Shown here in pieces: positions 1 through 8,825 of a stretch of DNA of 47,878 nucleotides. Below the pieces are notes generated by a model. The model was not told the DNA's origin. It made no database searches and saw nothing but the letters and a program-made list of their open reading frames with translations. A program made the position numbers and the translations under genes. Position 1 is the first letter of the stretch. Each line of letters opens with the position of its first letter. The DNA lies in assembly GCA_023254245.1 (NCBI GenBank), contig JALQYE010000009.1, forward strand, positions 474 to 48,351, given 5' to 3'. This DNA comes from Emticicia sp. Lineage in GTDB: Bacteria; Bacteroidota; Bacteroidia; Cytophagales; Spirosomataceae.

Positions 1-744
1 CCCGAATACGAATTGACCTTGATTTTAAAAGGAGAGGGGCAACGTTATGTTGGTCAACAAGTAAATGAATTTTTTGCAGGAGATTTAGTTTTTTTAGGGA
101 CAAACCTACCACATTGCTGGGTCAATCAATCCCTCGAAAATGAAAACGTTTCTGCCATTGTTATACAATTTGGTGAGTTATTCTTAGGAAAAGGGATACT
201 TGAATTACCAGAAATGCAAAAAGTGAAGGCTTTTTTAGAGAAATCAAAGTCAGGCTTTGAAATAGTAGGCAGAACAAAGGAGGTTCTCACCGAAAAGATA
301 ATAGCATTACAGCATAAAACTTCGCTACAAAAAATTGCAGGATTATTAGAAATCTTTGATACATTGAGTAATTCAACGGAAATCATTACGATTGACGATT
401 TCTTTTTTGAGCATCAATATAATCAATCCGAAACGGCACGTTTCCAAAAGGTTTTTTCGTATTTGATTGAAAACTTTAAAGAAGAAATCTCACTTGAGCA
501 AATTGCTAATATCGCCGATTTATCGCCCACATCGTTTTGTCGTTATTTTAAGAATATCACTAAGAAAACCTTCGTTGAGGTCTTGATTGAGTTTAGGCTT
601 CAATATGCTTGTCAGTTACTCCATAAAACCGACTTGCCAATTCAACAAGTAGCATTTGAAAGTGGTTTTGGAGATGTGCCATATTTCAATAAATTATTTA
701 GAAAGCATAAACACTTAACACCCAAAGAGTGGCGAAGTAAATAG
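1..744 (+). CDS. AraC-family transcriptional regulator, 5' truncated
   Basis: This is the C-terminal part of an AraC-type DNA-binding regulator. The reading frame is open from base 1, and the codons before the TTG at 13 (P-E-Y-E) continue the usual cupin-like sensor domain, so the true start lies outside the window. The visible N-terminal part has the beta-barrel pattern GEGQRYVG followed by AGDLVFLGTNLPHCW. The last hundred residues hold two helix-turn-helix units, the first around ISLEQIANIADLSPTSFCRYF and the second around PIQQVAFESGFGDVPYFNKLF, ending in the family signature PKEWR. The ligand is unknown; the cupin part suggests a small metabolite. A lipocalin-like gene follows after 29 bases and probably shares the transcript. 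Confidence 0.9.
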   Translation, partial: PEYELTLILKGEGQRYVGQQVNEFFAGDLVFLGTNLPHCWVNQSLENENVSAIVIQFGELFLGKGILELPEMQKVKAFLEKSKSGFEIVGRTKEVLTEKIIALQHKTSLQKIAGLLEIFDTLSNSTEIITIDDFFFEHQYNQSETARFQKVFSYLIENFKEEISLEQIANIADLSPTSFCRYFKNITKKTFVEVLIEFRLQYACQLLHKTDLPIQQVAFESGFGDVPYFNKLFRKHKHLTPKEWRSK

Positions 745-773
745 TATAATTTCCATCGAAAAACTCAAAACAA

Positions 774-1232
774 ATGACTCACGAAAAGATAAATTTACAA
801 ACCCTCGAAGGAAAATGGCACATCATTTTATCTAATTTTCCGATGTGGTTGAAAGGAGATAAGACCACCCCGACGTTTAATTATAAGATAGCTGAAAAAG
901 ATGGCACTTGGGGCTTGATAGATGAAGTAAAATATACCCAAAATGGGCGAATAAAATCAATTAATGGCTTTGATAAACCCTTAAATAGTGAGAATACTGC
1001 CTTTGAATGGCGTGGAAATGGGCTGCTTTCGCTATTATCAAGTAAATGGCAAATTTTGTATGTAGATACCACTGACCAATGGGCAATTATCTACTTTGAG
1101 AAAACACTTTTTACACCCAAAGGCTACGATGTGATTTGTCGAGAAAAGCAGCCTAATATGTTGATAATGAAAAAGATAGAGGAGAAACTAAGCAAACTAA
1201 AAATCCACGAAAAGCTAAAAAAAATAGTGTGA
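774..1232 (+). CDS. lipocalin-like protein
   Basis: A 152-residue soluble protein without a signal peptide. It has a lipocalin-like pattern: a GxW motif near the N-terminus (GKW, residues 13-15), then alternating beta-strand segments, a central W-x-I-L-Y-V-D strand and a late FEKTLFTPKGYDVICR strand. Lipocalin-fold proteins bind small hydrophobic ligands, but the ligand here cannot be read from sequence. The C-terminal 25 residues are Lys-rich and helical. It lies 29 bases behind the AraC-type regulator, so the two are probably co-transcribed, and it ends inside a strong terminator hairpin. The family call rests on pattern only and is moderately sure. Confidence 0.6.
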   Translation: MTHEKINLQTLEGKWHIILSNFPMWLKGDKTTPTFNYKIAEKDGTWGLIDEVKYTQNGRIKSINGFDKPLNSENTAFEWRGNGLLSLLSSKWQILYVDTTDQWAIIYFEKTLFTPKGYDVICREKQPNMLIMKKIEEKLSKLKIHEKLKKIV

Positions 1233-1260
1233 TAGATTAGATTGCCTATCACACTATTTT
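1221..1260. terminator. bidirectional intrinsic terminator
   Basis: A perfect 15-base-pair inverted repeat (1221-1235 with 1246-1260) with a 10-base loop. It has A/T runs on both sides and sits between the convergent lipocalin-like and amidohydrolase genes, so it can end transcription from either strand. The left arm overlaps the end of the lipocalin-like gene. Confidence 0.85.
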
Positions 1261-1273
1261 ACATTCAGGGGGA

Positions 1274-2695
1274 TTACTTCCTATAATCCAAAGCTGGTTT
1301 TCTATCGCCAACCATTGCTTGGTATTTGAATTCTTTCGTACCACGAGCTTTTTCGAACTCTACTTTTGCATCTTTCAAAATCTGTGGATTTTCAAATAGG
1401 TCTGTCACGGTTAAGGCCATTGTTTTTGCGGCATTAACCATACCTTTTCTACCAATACTCATACCACCAGCCGCAACTGCTTGCCAACTGTGAGCAGGCG
1501 TTCCTGGAACCCAAGTCGCTGTTGTCAATCCAACTGTTGGAACTGTCCAGCTTACATCACCTACATCCGTTGAGCCACCTGCACCTCTTTCGGCAGCCAG
1601 AGGTTTTACGCCCGTGGCATCTTCATATTTGACACTTTCCATACCTAAACTTTTGCTAATTTTTTCGGCAAATGCTTTTTCTTCGGCTGTATAATTTAAA
1701 CCACCAACTTTTGCTAAGTTAGCGTACATTACTTTCGCCAATGTTTCGTTGGCCAATAATTCGTATGTACCACCAGTCAATTCCCAATCAACACGAGTAC
1801 CAGTTCCCATGGCTGCACCTTTAGCTGCGTTTTCGATTCTCGACCACACATCCATTACATCCGTGCGGCGTGGACTACGAGCATAATAATAGACCTCAGC
1901 AAAATCAGGTACAACATTTGGAGCTTTTCCTCCATTCGTAATTACGTAGTGGATACGTGTATCCGACGGCACGTGTTCACGAAGCATATTTACCATATTA
2001 TCCATTGCTTCAACTCCATCAAGAGCCGAACGGCCTTTTTCGGGAGATGCCGCTGCATGAGCCGAAACACCATAAAAACGGAATTTGCCTGATTTATTGG
2101 CCAGTGAAGTACCAAAACTCGCACTATTTGATGAACCTGGGTGCCAGTGAACCACCGCATCAACATCATTGAATAGTCCTTCACGAACCATGTAAACTTT
2201 TCCAGAACCACCTTCTTCGGCAGGTGTTCCATAAAAACGAATCGTTCCTTTAATGTTATTTCCTTTCATGTATTCTTTTACTGCAATAGCCGCCGCTGCC
2301 GATGCGGTGCCAAATAAATGGTGACCGCAAGCATGGCCAGCTATTCCTCCAACTGTTTTTTGGTCAGCAGTTGAATCTTGCGATAGCCCTGGCAGGGCAT
2401 CAAATTCGCCCAAGATACCAATAATTGGTTTGCCTTCGCCAAAAGTTGCCGTAAATGCTGTTGGAATTCCTGCTACGCCTTTTTCTATTTTGAAGCCTTC
2501 TTTACTGAGTGTTTCCTGCAAAAGTGCTGAACTTTTGGTTTCTTGATACCCTACTTCGGCATAATTCCAGATTTGTTTGGCAATTCCGCCATAGTACATT
2601 TCTTTTTTACCGATACTTTCGAGCATTTTTTCTTTGGGTGATTGGGCAAAAATACTCACACTGACAAGCGAGCATAAAATAAAGAGTTGCTTCAT
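1274..2695 (-). CDS. M20D-family amidohydrolase (AbgB-like), exported
   Basis: A 473-residue metal-dependent amidohydrolase of the M20 peptidase family, closest in pattern to the p-aminobenzoyl-glutamate hydrolase subunit AbgB. Residues 1-17 form a signal peptide ending at FAQ, so the enzyme is probably periplasmic. The metal site shows HACGHH at 121-126, the acidic pair E160/E161 in GTPAEEGG, and H185 in HWHPG. The dimerisation insert begins near SAHAA (211-215). Length is normal for AbgB-type proteins. It likely removes an acyl or benzoyl group from an amino acid or dipeptide conjugate, but the substrate is not readable. It is alone on its strand; the gene upstream is separated by a spacer with small inverted repeats. 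Confidence 0.88.
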   Translation of the reverse strand: MKQLFILCSLVSVSIFAQSPKEKMLESIGKKEMYYGGIAKQIWNYAEVGYQETKSSALLQETLSKEGFKIEKGVAGIPTAFTATFGEGKPIIGILGEFDALPGLSQDSTADQKTVGGIAGHACGHHLFGTASAAAAIAVKEYMKGNNIKGTIRFYGTPAEEGGSGKVYMVREGLFNDVDAVVHWHPGSSNSASFGTSLANKSGKFRFYGVSAHAAASPEKGRSALDGVEAMDNMVNMLREHVPSDTRIHYVITNGGKAPNVVPDFAEVYYYARSPRRTDVMDVWSRIENAAKGAAMGTGTRVDWELTGGTYELLANETLAKVMYANLAKVGGLNYTAEEKAFAEKISKSLGMESVKYEDATGVKPLAAERGAGGSTDVGDVSWTVPTVGLTTATWVPGTPAHSWQAVAAGGMSIGRKGMVNAAKTMALTVTDLFENPQILKDAKVEFEKARGTKEFKYQAMVGDRKPALDYRK

Positions 2696-2741
2696 GATGT
2701 TGAAGAAGATTGGTTAATGGTTAGATTTTTAGTCCACGGTC

Positions 2742-2799
2742 AGTAGTCAATAGTCCACAGTATTTACTATTGACAATCGACTATCGTCTGTTGACTACT
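2742..2799. repeat. intergenic inverted-repeat cluster
   Basis: Two nested perfect 9-base inverted repeats lie in this short spacer: 2742-2750 with 2791-2799 and 2746-2754 with 2766-2774. The text is a degenerate run of GTCAATAG/CTATTGAC and AGTCCACAG-like words. It overlaps the 3' end of the hydrolase gene by a few bases. No coding or promoter signal is visible. Confidence 0.5.
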
Positions 2800-3664
2800 T
2801 AAATAGTTCTTTTTTTACCAAATCGGGCCTTGAACTCGAAATCAAGTGACCAGATTCTGGAATAAATATAAATTTAGCATTTTTTCCGATAAGCATCTTT
2901 TTTGCGTACGAAAAATTTGTTGTATCTACTATCCAATCTTTGCCACCAGCCATCACTGTTACTTCCGATTGAATCTTTTTCCAATCATTTTTAAGTATTT
3001 TCAACTCTTTTATGTGTGCGTATTTTTCGTCAGTGGCGGTGTTCATGCGTTCGGGTAGAAACCATCGTACCAAGAAAACCTTTCCGAATTTAGAAAACCA
3101 CCAAAATTTTTCGGTGTCGGGGTCGATTGCGGGAGAAAGCAGTACAATTTTTTCAATTTTATTGGGAAACATCGCTGCCAATTTAGCTGCCACAGGGGCT
3201 CCATACGAACGCCCGATTATAATTGCTTTTTTATTAGAATGATTACTTTTGAGAGCTAAAATAATACTACGAGCTTGTTCTTCTAAGCTATAAACTTTCT
3301 TTTTAGGACGTTTCTGAGATTTTCCGTAACCTGGGCGGTCAACCGAAATAAGATGAAAAGTATGTTGGAGCAAACTATCATCAAGCAAATTAATGTAGCC
3401 ATCCCAAGAGCCTGGAGCTCCGTGAATAAATAACACTGGTTGAGCCGTATCAGCCCCAAAAGTTACATAATGAAGTTTGGTCGAGTCGTTCTCAATGATA
3501 TGAAAGAGCGGTTTAGAAATTTTAGTAGCATAATGGGCTTTGAGTTCTTTCTCAGTCAAAATCCATCGACTAAAACACGAAACAAAAAGGGTACTGAGTG
3601 TCAGAAAAATTGCAATAAACTTTAGACGAGATTTCACTTTACGTAATTGACTGATAATAAACAA
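2795..3664 (-). CDS. alpha/beta-hydrolase, probable lipoprotein
   Basis: A 289-residue alpha/beta-fold hydrolase. The oxyanion-hole motif HGAPGS is at 81-86, the nucleophile elbow GRSYGA at 151-156 (Ser153), a candidate acid is D243 or D247, and the catalytic His is H273 in SGHLI. The N-terminus has basic residues, a hydrophobic stretch (about 15-29) and a lipobox-like LFVSC ending at Cys30, so it is probably a membrane-anchored lipoprotein. The substrate, an ester or related bond, is unknown. The start at 3664 keeps the basic n-region of the signal peptide, but an internal start cannot be excluded. It stands alone between the amidohydrolase and dprA on the same strand. Confidence 0.85.
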   Translation of the reverse strand: MFIISQLRKVKSRLKFIAIFLTLSTLFVSCFSRWILTEKELKAHYATKISKPLFHIIENDSTKLHYVTFGADTAQPVLFIHGAPGSWDGYINLLDDSLLQHTFHLISVDRPGYGKSQKRPKKKVYSLEEQARSIILALKSNHSNKKAIIIGRSYGAPVAAKLAAMFPNKIEKIVLLSPAIDPDTEKFWWFSKFGKVFLVRWFLPERMNTATDEKYAHIKELKILKNDWKKIQSEVTVMAGGKDWIVDTTNFSYAKKMLIGKNAKFIFIPESGHLISSSRPDLVKKELFK

Positions 3665-3725
3665 TGAGTATAGTCATATAAACGCAGTTTGCACCCAAAA
3701 CGTTTAGGTTAATGTAAATTTAACC

Positions 3726-4829
3726 TTATTTTAGTCCGAATTTTTTACCTGGCATAGCTTTGATAATTCCTTGAAATTCGAGATTGAGTAGGAGTGATGC
3801 CAATCTGTTGAGTGGAATTTGGGTTTGCCAACTGAGTTCATCAATTTGCATTTGACCATTCGTGCGTAAGTGTGAAATTACTTGAGTTTCTTCATCAGTA
3901 AATATACTTAAATCAATATCATTTTTCTTAAACTTTGCAGTTTCGGTGCTTTCTTCTAAATCCCAATTGAGAGCTTCAATGAGGTCGTCGATTTTGGTGT
4001 AAATATTGGCTTTATTTTTCTGAATGAGTTTATTGCAGCCCTCCGAAACTTTGTTTGCCAATGTGCCAGGAACGGCAAATACTTCTCGATGATAATTATT
4101 GGCAAACTCTGCCGTGACCATTGCCCCACCTTTGGCAGCAGATTCTACCACAATCGAAGCATCGCTTAGCCCTGCAATGATTCGATTGCGAGCCAAAAAC
4201 ATATTTCTGATGGGTTGTTTACCAAACGAATGCTCGGAAATAATTCCACCGTTTGCTGTAATCTGTTCGATGTATTTTTCGTGTTGAGAAGGATAAATTA
4301 CATCAATTCCAGATGCCATTACAGCAATGGTTGGAAGTCCAAAATCAATGGCAGCTTTATGAGCAGCAATATCAATTCCGTAGGCTAAACCGCTCACAAT
4401 TAGTGGATTGTAGTTTTTGGATTCTTCAACGATACTTTCCGTAACTTTTTTGCCGTAGTCAGTTGCTTGACGAGTACCAACAATCCCGATGGAACGATGA
4501 TGGTCTAAGTTGGCAGTACCTTTATAATACAAAACCGCAGGTGCATCATAGAGTGGTTTCAATCGTGAAGGATAATTTTTATCCGTTGAGAAGAAAAGCT
4601 GAACGCCTTGTTTTTCAGCCTCTTTTAATGTTTTTTCAGCATCGGGAAGTAAATCTTTCTTTTTTAAGCCTTCAATGACAGTTTTACCGACACCAGGAAC
4701 TTTGAGTAGTTTATCAGTTTTTGCTTTAAAAACATTTTCAGCTGAACCACAGTAGCTAATAAGTTGTCTAAAAAATACACTTCCTACTCCATCGACATTC
4801 GACAAGGCAATCTGATAAATTTTCTCCAT
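3726..4829 (-). CDS. dprA: DNA-processing protein DprA
   Basis: DprA protects incoming single-stranded DNA and loads RecA onto it during natural transformation. The protein begins with a helix-hairpin-helix region (PGVGKTV) and continues with the Rossmann-like core: IVGTRQAT, VSGLAYGIDIAAH, FLARNRIIAGLS and GGAMVTAEFA. It ends in a winged-helix domain of about 65 residues. I chose the start at 4829 (MEKIYQIAL, 367 residues) over an upstream ATG at 4889. The extra 20 residues do not resemble the family, and the longer form would overlap the preceding gene by 25 bases. The gene lies 35 bases behind the EEP-fold hydrolase gene and is probably co-transcribed with it. Confidence 0.95.
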   Translation of the reverse strand: MEKIYQIALSNVDGVGSVFFRQLISYCGSAENVFKAKTDKLLKVPGVGKTVIEGLKKKDLLPDAEKTLKEAEKQGVQLFFSTDKNYPSRLKPLYDAPAVLYYKGTANLDHHRSIGIVGTRQATDYGKKVTESIVEESKNYNPLIVSGLAYGIDIAAHKAAIDFGLPTIAVMASGIDVIYPSQHEKYIEQITANGGIISEHSFGKQPIRNMFLARNRIIAGLSDASIVVESAAKGGAMVTAEFANNYHREVFAVPGTLANKVSEGCNKLIQKNKANIYTKIDDLIEALNWDLEESTETAKFKKNDIDLSIFTDEETQVISHLRTNGQMQIDELSWQTQIPLNRLASLLLNLEFQGIIKAMPGKKFGLK

Positions 4830-4864
4830 GAACAGCAAAAGGTCTTTATAAAAGCAACAAAAGA

Positions 4865-5962
4865 TTATTTTAAAATATATTCTCCCCAAATCGGGAAGTG
4901 GTCAGAATAGGGGGTTTCCGAAAAAGTTTTAAAACGCTTCACTTCGAGTTTCTTTTCGTCATAAAACAAATTATCGATTCGCAAGAAGCCTGGTTGTCGA
5001 TGGTAAGTAAAGCCAAAACCACGACCAGCGTCTTCAAAACTATTACTCAAATATTGTCTAATTTTTCCGTAGGCAAAACCATATGGCAACTCGTTCAAAT
5101 CTCCGCAGACCATTACTGGATATGGGCTTTCTTCAATCCATTTTTCCAGTTCTTTTACCTGAATCGCTCTATCCTCAAAACCTCCTCTAAGCTGATGATA
5201 AATCGTTTTGGCTTCTTTTTTTGCCAGTTCTTTATTCTCTTTGGCTTCAATAACTTTCTGTACACGCACACCCATTGAGCGTAATTGCACATTTATGACT
5301 CGAATCGTATCTTTTTTTATCACGATATCGGCCGAAAGTAAGCCATTATGATTCATTGACCAGTGTTTCTCTTCTTTTCTAATAATAGGAAACTTCGAGA
5401 AAATCGCCAAACCTATTTCTCCTTGTCCTCGGTCATTACCAGGCGTTGAGTGAACATACGTATAATATTTGTGTGTTCCTCTAAATTTTTTAATAGTTCT
5501 AAACTGCGGAAAGCCATCCCAATTATATAATTCTTGCAAACATTTAATATCTGCATCAATATCAACAGCTTTTTTTACAAGATTAATTGCATTGGTTGTA
5601 TCATGGTCATGAACATACGTTACAGCATCGCACCACATCATATTATAACTCATCACGGAAAATCCTTTGCTGGTATTACGGTTATTGATATTATGCCATG
5701 TAACTGTACGTAATAAGAAAGGGAATCCGATAAGTAATAACGCCAATGAGAGAAATGCACGTGGAGATAAACGTATAGCCCAAATTAGCATAAAAATGCC
5801 ATTGGCTAATAGTACGAATGGCATTGACATCATAAAGAACCCTGCTAACCAATGTTTAACGCTTACCGAATAGCTTAGCTGATATACCAACAATGTATAG
5901 ACTGCGAGTAATATATTCAGTAAGAACAAAAAACGTTTAATTATTTCTCTTATCAACTGCAT
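4865..5962 (-). CDS. membrane-anchored endonuclease/exonuclease/phosphatase-family protein
   Basis: A 365-residue protein with three N-terminal membrane segments (about 12-30, 38-62 and 68-84) followed by an EEP (DNase I-like) hydrolase domain. Catalytic motifs are all present: MSYNMMW at 104-110, the metal-binding QE at 143-144, GDLN at 287-290, RIDNLFYD, and the terminal SDH at 353-355. EEP enzymes cleave phosphodiester or phosphomonoester bonds in nucleic acids, lipids or sugars. Membrane anchoring argues against a bulk DNA nuclease, but the substrate cannot be told. It is the first gene of a likely two-gene unit with dprA. Confidence 0.85.
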   Translation of the reverse strand: MQLIREIIKRFLFLLNILLAVYTLLVYQLSYSVSVKHWLAGFFMMSMPFVLLANGIFMLIWAIRLSPRAFLSLALLLIGFPFLLRTVTWHNINNRNTSKGFSVMSYNMMWCDAVTYVHDHDTTNAINLVKKAVDIDADIKCLQELYNWDGFPQFRTIKKFRGTHKYYTYVHSTPGNDRGQGEIGLAIFSKFPIIRKEEKHWSMNHNGLLSADIVIKKDTIRVINVQLRSMGVRVQKVIEAKENKELAKKEAKTIYHQLRGGFEDRAIQVKELEKWIEESPYPVMVCGDLNELPYGFAYGKIRQYLSNSFEDAGRGFGFTYHRQPGFLRIDNLFYDEKKLEVKRFKTFSETPYSDHFPIWGEYILK

Positions 5963-6115
5963 CGTTGGGTTGGGGCGATTTCTGTGCCTAAAATTACTAT
6001 CTAAACTCGACTTTTTGAAATATATGAACTAAAAAAGCAGATAGAATGAAATTTAATTTCGTTTGAAAACATAAAATAAACGAGATTTGTGCCTTAAAGA
6101 TGTAATCAATATACT

Positions 6116-6571
6116 ATGAAAAAGAAATTGGTTGAATGGGTAAAAAGATATCTGCCCGCTGAAATAGTTTCAATAATTCTGACACTAATTTCGTCGGTTT
6201 TGGCTTACAAGTTCACAAGTAGTCATTTAACAACTGCTTTGATTGGTACTTGGGTTGGTAATATTGGTTACTTTGGAACCATTCTTCTGACGGATATTTT
6301 CCAAACAAATCGTGCTTTGGCATACAAAAATATGCCTTACACTTACAAAATCTTGATTCAAAATATTCGTGCGTTGATAGTTGAGTTTGGACTTGCTGAA
6401 GTTTTCGATAGCATATTTGTTCGGCCGATGCTTATGTATCATTTCCCTATTTGGTTAGGGGATATATCAATGGGCATATTGCTTGCAAAGTTTACTGCCG
6501 ATATTACTTTCTATATACCAGCAATCGTTGCCTATGAATTATCAAAGAAAAAATTTCGTAAATTTGAGTAG
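6116..6571 (+). CDS. small multipass membrane protein of unknown function
   Basis: I do not recognise a named family. The 151-residue protein has an amphipathic basic N-terminus, then about four hydrophobic segments (near 16-32, 38-60, 82-98 and 108-140). Charged residues sit between them, including the pattern FDSIFVRPMLMYHFP, and the C-terminus is basic (KKKFRKFE). No signal peptide cleavage site or enzyme motif is visible. It is transcribed alone, away from dprA and toward rimP. A hairpin 80 bases after the stop could terminate it. Confidence 0.65.
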   Translation: MKKKLVEWVKRYLPAEIVSIILTLISSVLAYKFTSSHLTTALIGTWVGNIGYFGTILLTDIFQTNRALAYKNMPYTYKILIQNIRALIVEFGLAEVFDSIFVRPMLMYHFPIWLGDISMGILLAKFTADITFYIPAIVAYELSKKKFRKFE

Positions 6572-6607
6572 ATATTCCAAGGTTTGTCTCTTAATTATCG
6601 CTTAAAA

Positions 6608-6639
6608 TTTGTAAAATATTTAAAAAATGTCTATATTTG
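6608..6639 (+). promoter_or_regulatory. Bacteroidota-type promoter before rimP
   Basis: TTTG at 6608-6611, a 20-base spacer, and TATATTTG at 6632-6639 match the Bacteroidota sigma consensus (TTTG / TAnnTTTG). Transcription should start near 6646, leaving a leader of about 135 bases before the rimP start codon. Confidence 0.65.
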
Positions 6640-6652
6640 CATTAGAATTGTG

Positions 6653-6682
6653 AAAAAGGAGGAGCGAAGCCCTCCTTTTTTT
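6653..6682 (+). terminator. terminator-like hairpin in the rimP leader
   Basis: A perfect 10-base stem (6653-6662 with 6671-6680), an 8-base loop and a T run form a classic intrinsic terminator. It lies 80 bases after the membrane-protein gene and could end that transcript. It also lies just downstream of the predicted rimP promoter start, so it may act as an attenuator for rimP-nusA-infB. Confidence 0.75.
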
Positions 6683-6780
6683 CTTGTAAACTTGTTTCAT
6701 AATAAATTACTGACTCATTGCTGATAAAATCTGAAGTTAAGAAACAAGCTTACTAATAACCAATTGCCAGTAACCAAAAT

Positions 6781-7254
6781 ATGAATACCAATACCGAAGT
6801 AAAACAGAAAATAGAGCAACTTTTAGAGCCATTACTCGAAAATGATAAATTTTTTATTGTTGATATAAAAGTATCGTTATCGAAAGTACACAGTAAAGTT
6901 ACCATTCTGCTTGACTCCGATGAAGGTATCAAAATTGATGAATGTACAGCTATTAGCCGTCAATTAGGTACTGATATTGACGAAATGATGCCCGAAAAAT
7001 ACACACTCGAAGTATCTTCACCAGGGGTTGATTTTCCGTTAAAATCAGAACGAATGTATCGCAAAAATATTGGTCGTAGCTTAAAAGTTATCCAAAACGA
7101 TGGTTCTGAAATAAAAGGAGTATTAGAAGCCGTTGAGGCCGAACAAATTACAATTATTGAAGAGAAGAAGCGTAAGAAAAACGAAGAAGTTGTGCCAATG
7201 GCCATTCCGTTTGGAAATATCAAGCAGTCAGAAGTAATTATTTCATTCAAATAA
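6781..7254 (+). CDS. rimP: ribosome maturation factor RimP
   Basis: RimP assists maturation of the 30S ribosomal subunit in the cytoplasm. The 157-residue length fits the family. The N-terminal domain has DIKVSLSKVHSKVTILLDSDEGI and then the signature ECTAISRQLG; EVSSPGVDFPL follows at about residues 77-87. The C-terminal SH3-like domain is the last 65 residues. It is the first gene of the rimP-nusA-infB order conserved in many bacteria. A promoter and a terminator-like hairpin lie in its leader. Confidence 0.96.
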   Translation: MNTNTEVKQKIEQLLEPLLENDKFFIVDIKVSLSKVHSKVTILLDSDEGIKIDECTAISRQLGTDIDEMMPEKYTLEVSSPGVDFPLKSERMYRKNIGRSLKVIQNDGSEIKGVLEAVEAEQITIIEEKKRKKNEEVVPMAIPFGNIKQSEVIISFK

Positions 7255-7383
7255 TATTATAGAGTTTTTTTAAAACTATTGTGACGAATGATTTGTGAGT
7301 ATAAACAGGTAGTGTTTTCTGCCAACTCATAAGTCATAACCGCTACAGCGGAACGTTCAGCATTCATAAATCATTTATAAACT

Positions 7384-8628
7384 ATGCACAGTGGAGAATT
7401 AATAGCATCGTTCTCAGAATTTGCTCGTGAGAAAAACATCGACCGTCCAACCATGATTAAGGTTTTGGAAGATGTTTTCAGAACAATGATTCGCAAGAAA
7501 TTTGGGTCAGACCATAATTTTGACGTTATCATCAATGCTGATAGTGGTGACTTAGAAATGTGGCGTACACGAGAAATCGTTGACGATAATTCAGAGGATA
7601 TTTGGGATACTGATAAAATCATGCTCTCGGAAGCACAGAAAATTCAGCCTGACTTTGAAATTGGTGAAGAAGTAGCCGATGAAGTTAAACTCGAAGATTT
7701 TGGTCGTCGTGTTGTTCAAACGGCACGTCAGACTTTGATTCAAAAAATCAAAGATTTAGAAAAAGAAATGCTCTATATCAAATATAAAGATTTGGTCGGA
7801 GAGCTTATCATCGTTGAAGTATATCAGATTCTCGGTAAAGAATTAGTTTGTCTTGATAGCGAAGGTAATGAATTAGTGCTTCCAAAGACAGAACAAATAC
7901 CAAAAGACAGACCGAGAAAGGGAACAAGCATTAAAGCTGTGGTTCACAAAGTTGAGATGAACAACGGAACGCCTCGTATTACGCTTTCTCGTACTTCACC
8001 AGTATTCCTTGAGCGTCTATTTGAGCAAGAAATACCTGAAATTTTAGATGGTTTGATTTCGGTTCGTAAAATTGTACGTGAGCCAGGCGAAAGAGCCAAA
8101 GTTGCTGTAGAGTCTTATGACGACCGCATTGACCCAGTAGGAGCATGTGTAGGTATGAAAGGTTCGAGAATTCATACAATCGTAAGAGAATTAGAAAATG
8201 AAAATATCGACGTTATTCAATGGACTGATAATCTTAACTTGTTGATTTCGAGAGCATTAAGTCCAGCAAAAATTAGTAATATACAAGTAGATAACGAACG
8301 CAAGCGTGTGGCCGTTTACCTCAAACCAGACCAAGTGTCGTTGGCTATTGGTAAAGGCGGTATGAATATCAAGTTGGCTGGTAAACTCGTTTCGATGGAA
8401 CTTGATGTATTCCGTGACATCGAAGGAGAAGAAGACGAAGAAGACGTTGATTTATCAGAATTTGCTGATGAAATCGAAGATTGGGTACTCGACGAATTCC
8501 GCAAGATTGGTCTCGACACTGCAAAATCTGTATTAGCTATATCAAAAGAAGATATTGCTCGCCGTACAGAGTTAGAAGAAGAGACAATCGACGACGTATT
8601 AGGAATTTTGAGTAGAGAATTTGAATAA
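7384..8628 (+). CDS. nusA: transcription termination/antitermination factor NusA
   Basis: NusA binds RNA polymerase and nascent RNA and controls pausing, termination and antitermination. The 414-residue protein has the N-terminal polymerase-binding domain (about 1-125), an S1 domain (about 130-200), KH1 with GMKGSRIHTIVRELENE and KH2 with AIGKGGMNIKLAGKL. A short acidic tail ends in a helical segment. It lacks the two acidic repeats of the E. coli protein, as is usual outside the gammaproteobacteria. It lies 129 bases behind rimP and 197 bases before infB. Confidence 0.97.
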   Translation: MHSGELIASFSEFAREKNIDRPTMIKVLEDVFRTMIRKKFGSDHNFDVIINADSGDLEMWRTREIVDDNSEDIWDTDKIMLSEAQKIQPDFEIGEEVADEVKLEDFGRRVVQTARQTLIQKIKDLEKEMLYIKYKDLVGELIIVEVYQILGKELVCLDSEGNELVLPKTEQIPKDRPRKGTSIKAVVHKVEMNNGTPRITLSRTSPVFLERLFEQEIPEILDGLISVRKIVREPGERAKVAVESYDDRIDPVGACVGMKGSRIHTIVRELENENIDVIQWTDNLNLLISRALSPAKISNIQVDNERKRVAVYLKPDQVSLAIGKGGMNIKLAGKLVSMELDVFRDIEGEEDEEDVDLSEFADEIEDWVLDEFRKIGLDTAKSVLAISKEDIARRTELEEETIDDVLGILSREFE

Positions 8629-8681
8629 ATCAAATACAAATATGTGATTTAAGGTTAAATCTATAAGTATATTTATATATT

Positions 8682-8713
8682 CTTGATAATCAAGATTATA
8701 CAGTTTACATTTG
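8682..8713 (+). promoter_or_regulatory. Bacteroidota-type promoter before infB
   Basis: CTTG at 8682-8685, a 20-base spacer, and TACATTTG at 8706-8713 match the Bacteroidota promoter pattern in the 197-base nusA-infB spacer. It would start a transcript near 8720, giving infB its own promoter and a leader of about 105 bases. Confidence 0.5.
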
Positions 8714-8825
8714 TGGTATAGAATCTATAAACACAGAAAAGTAAGTTCTCTGAGAGTTTTGGACTTAGAGAAGAAGAGTAATAAATCCCTTAAAGGATAA
8801 CAAAAACAGATTTTTAAATCAATTT

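Noticed and set aside
4830-4889. Upstream ATG extension of dprA
   Set aside because: The added 20 residues are hydrophobic and not DprA-like, and the extension overlaps the preceding gene.
7340-7351. CCGCTACAGCGG palindrome between rimP and nusA as a terminator
   Set aside because: The stem is only four or five base pairs and no T run follows.
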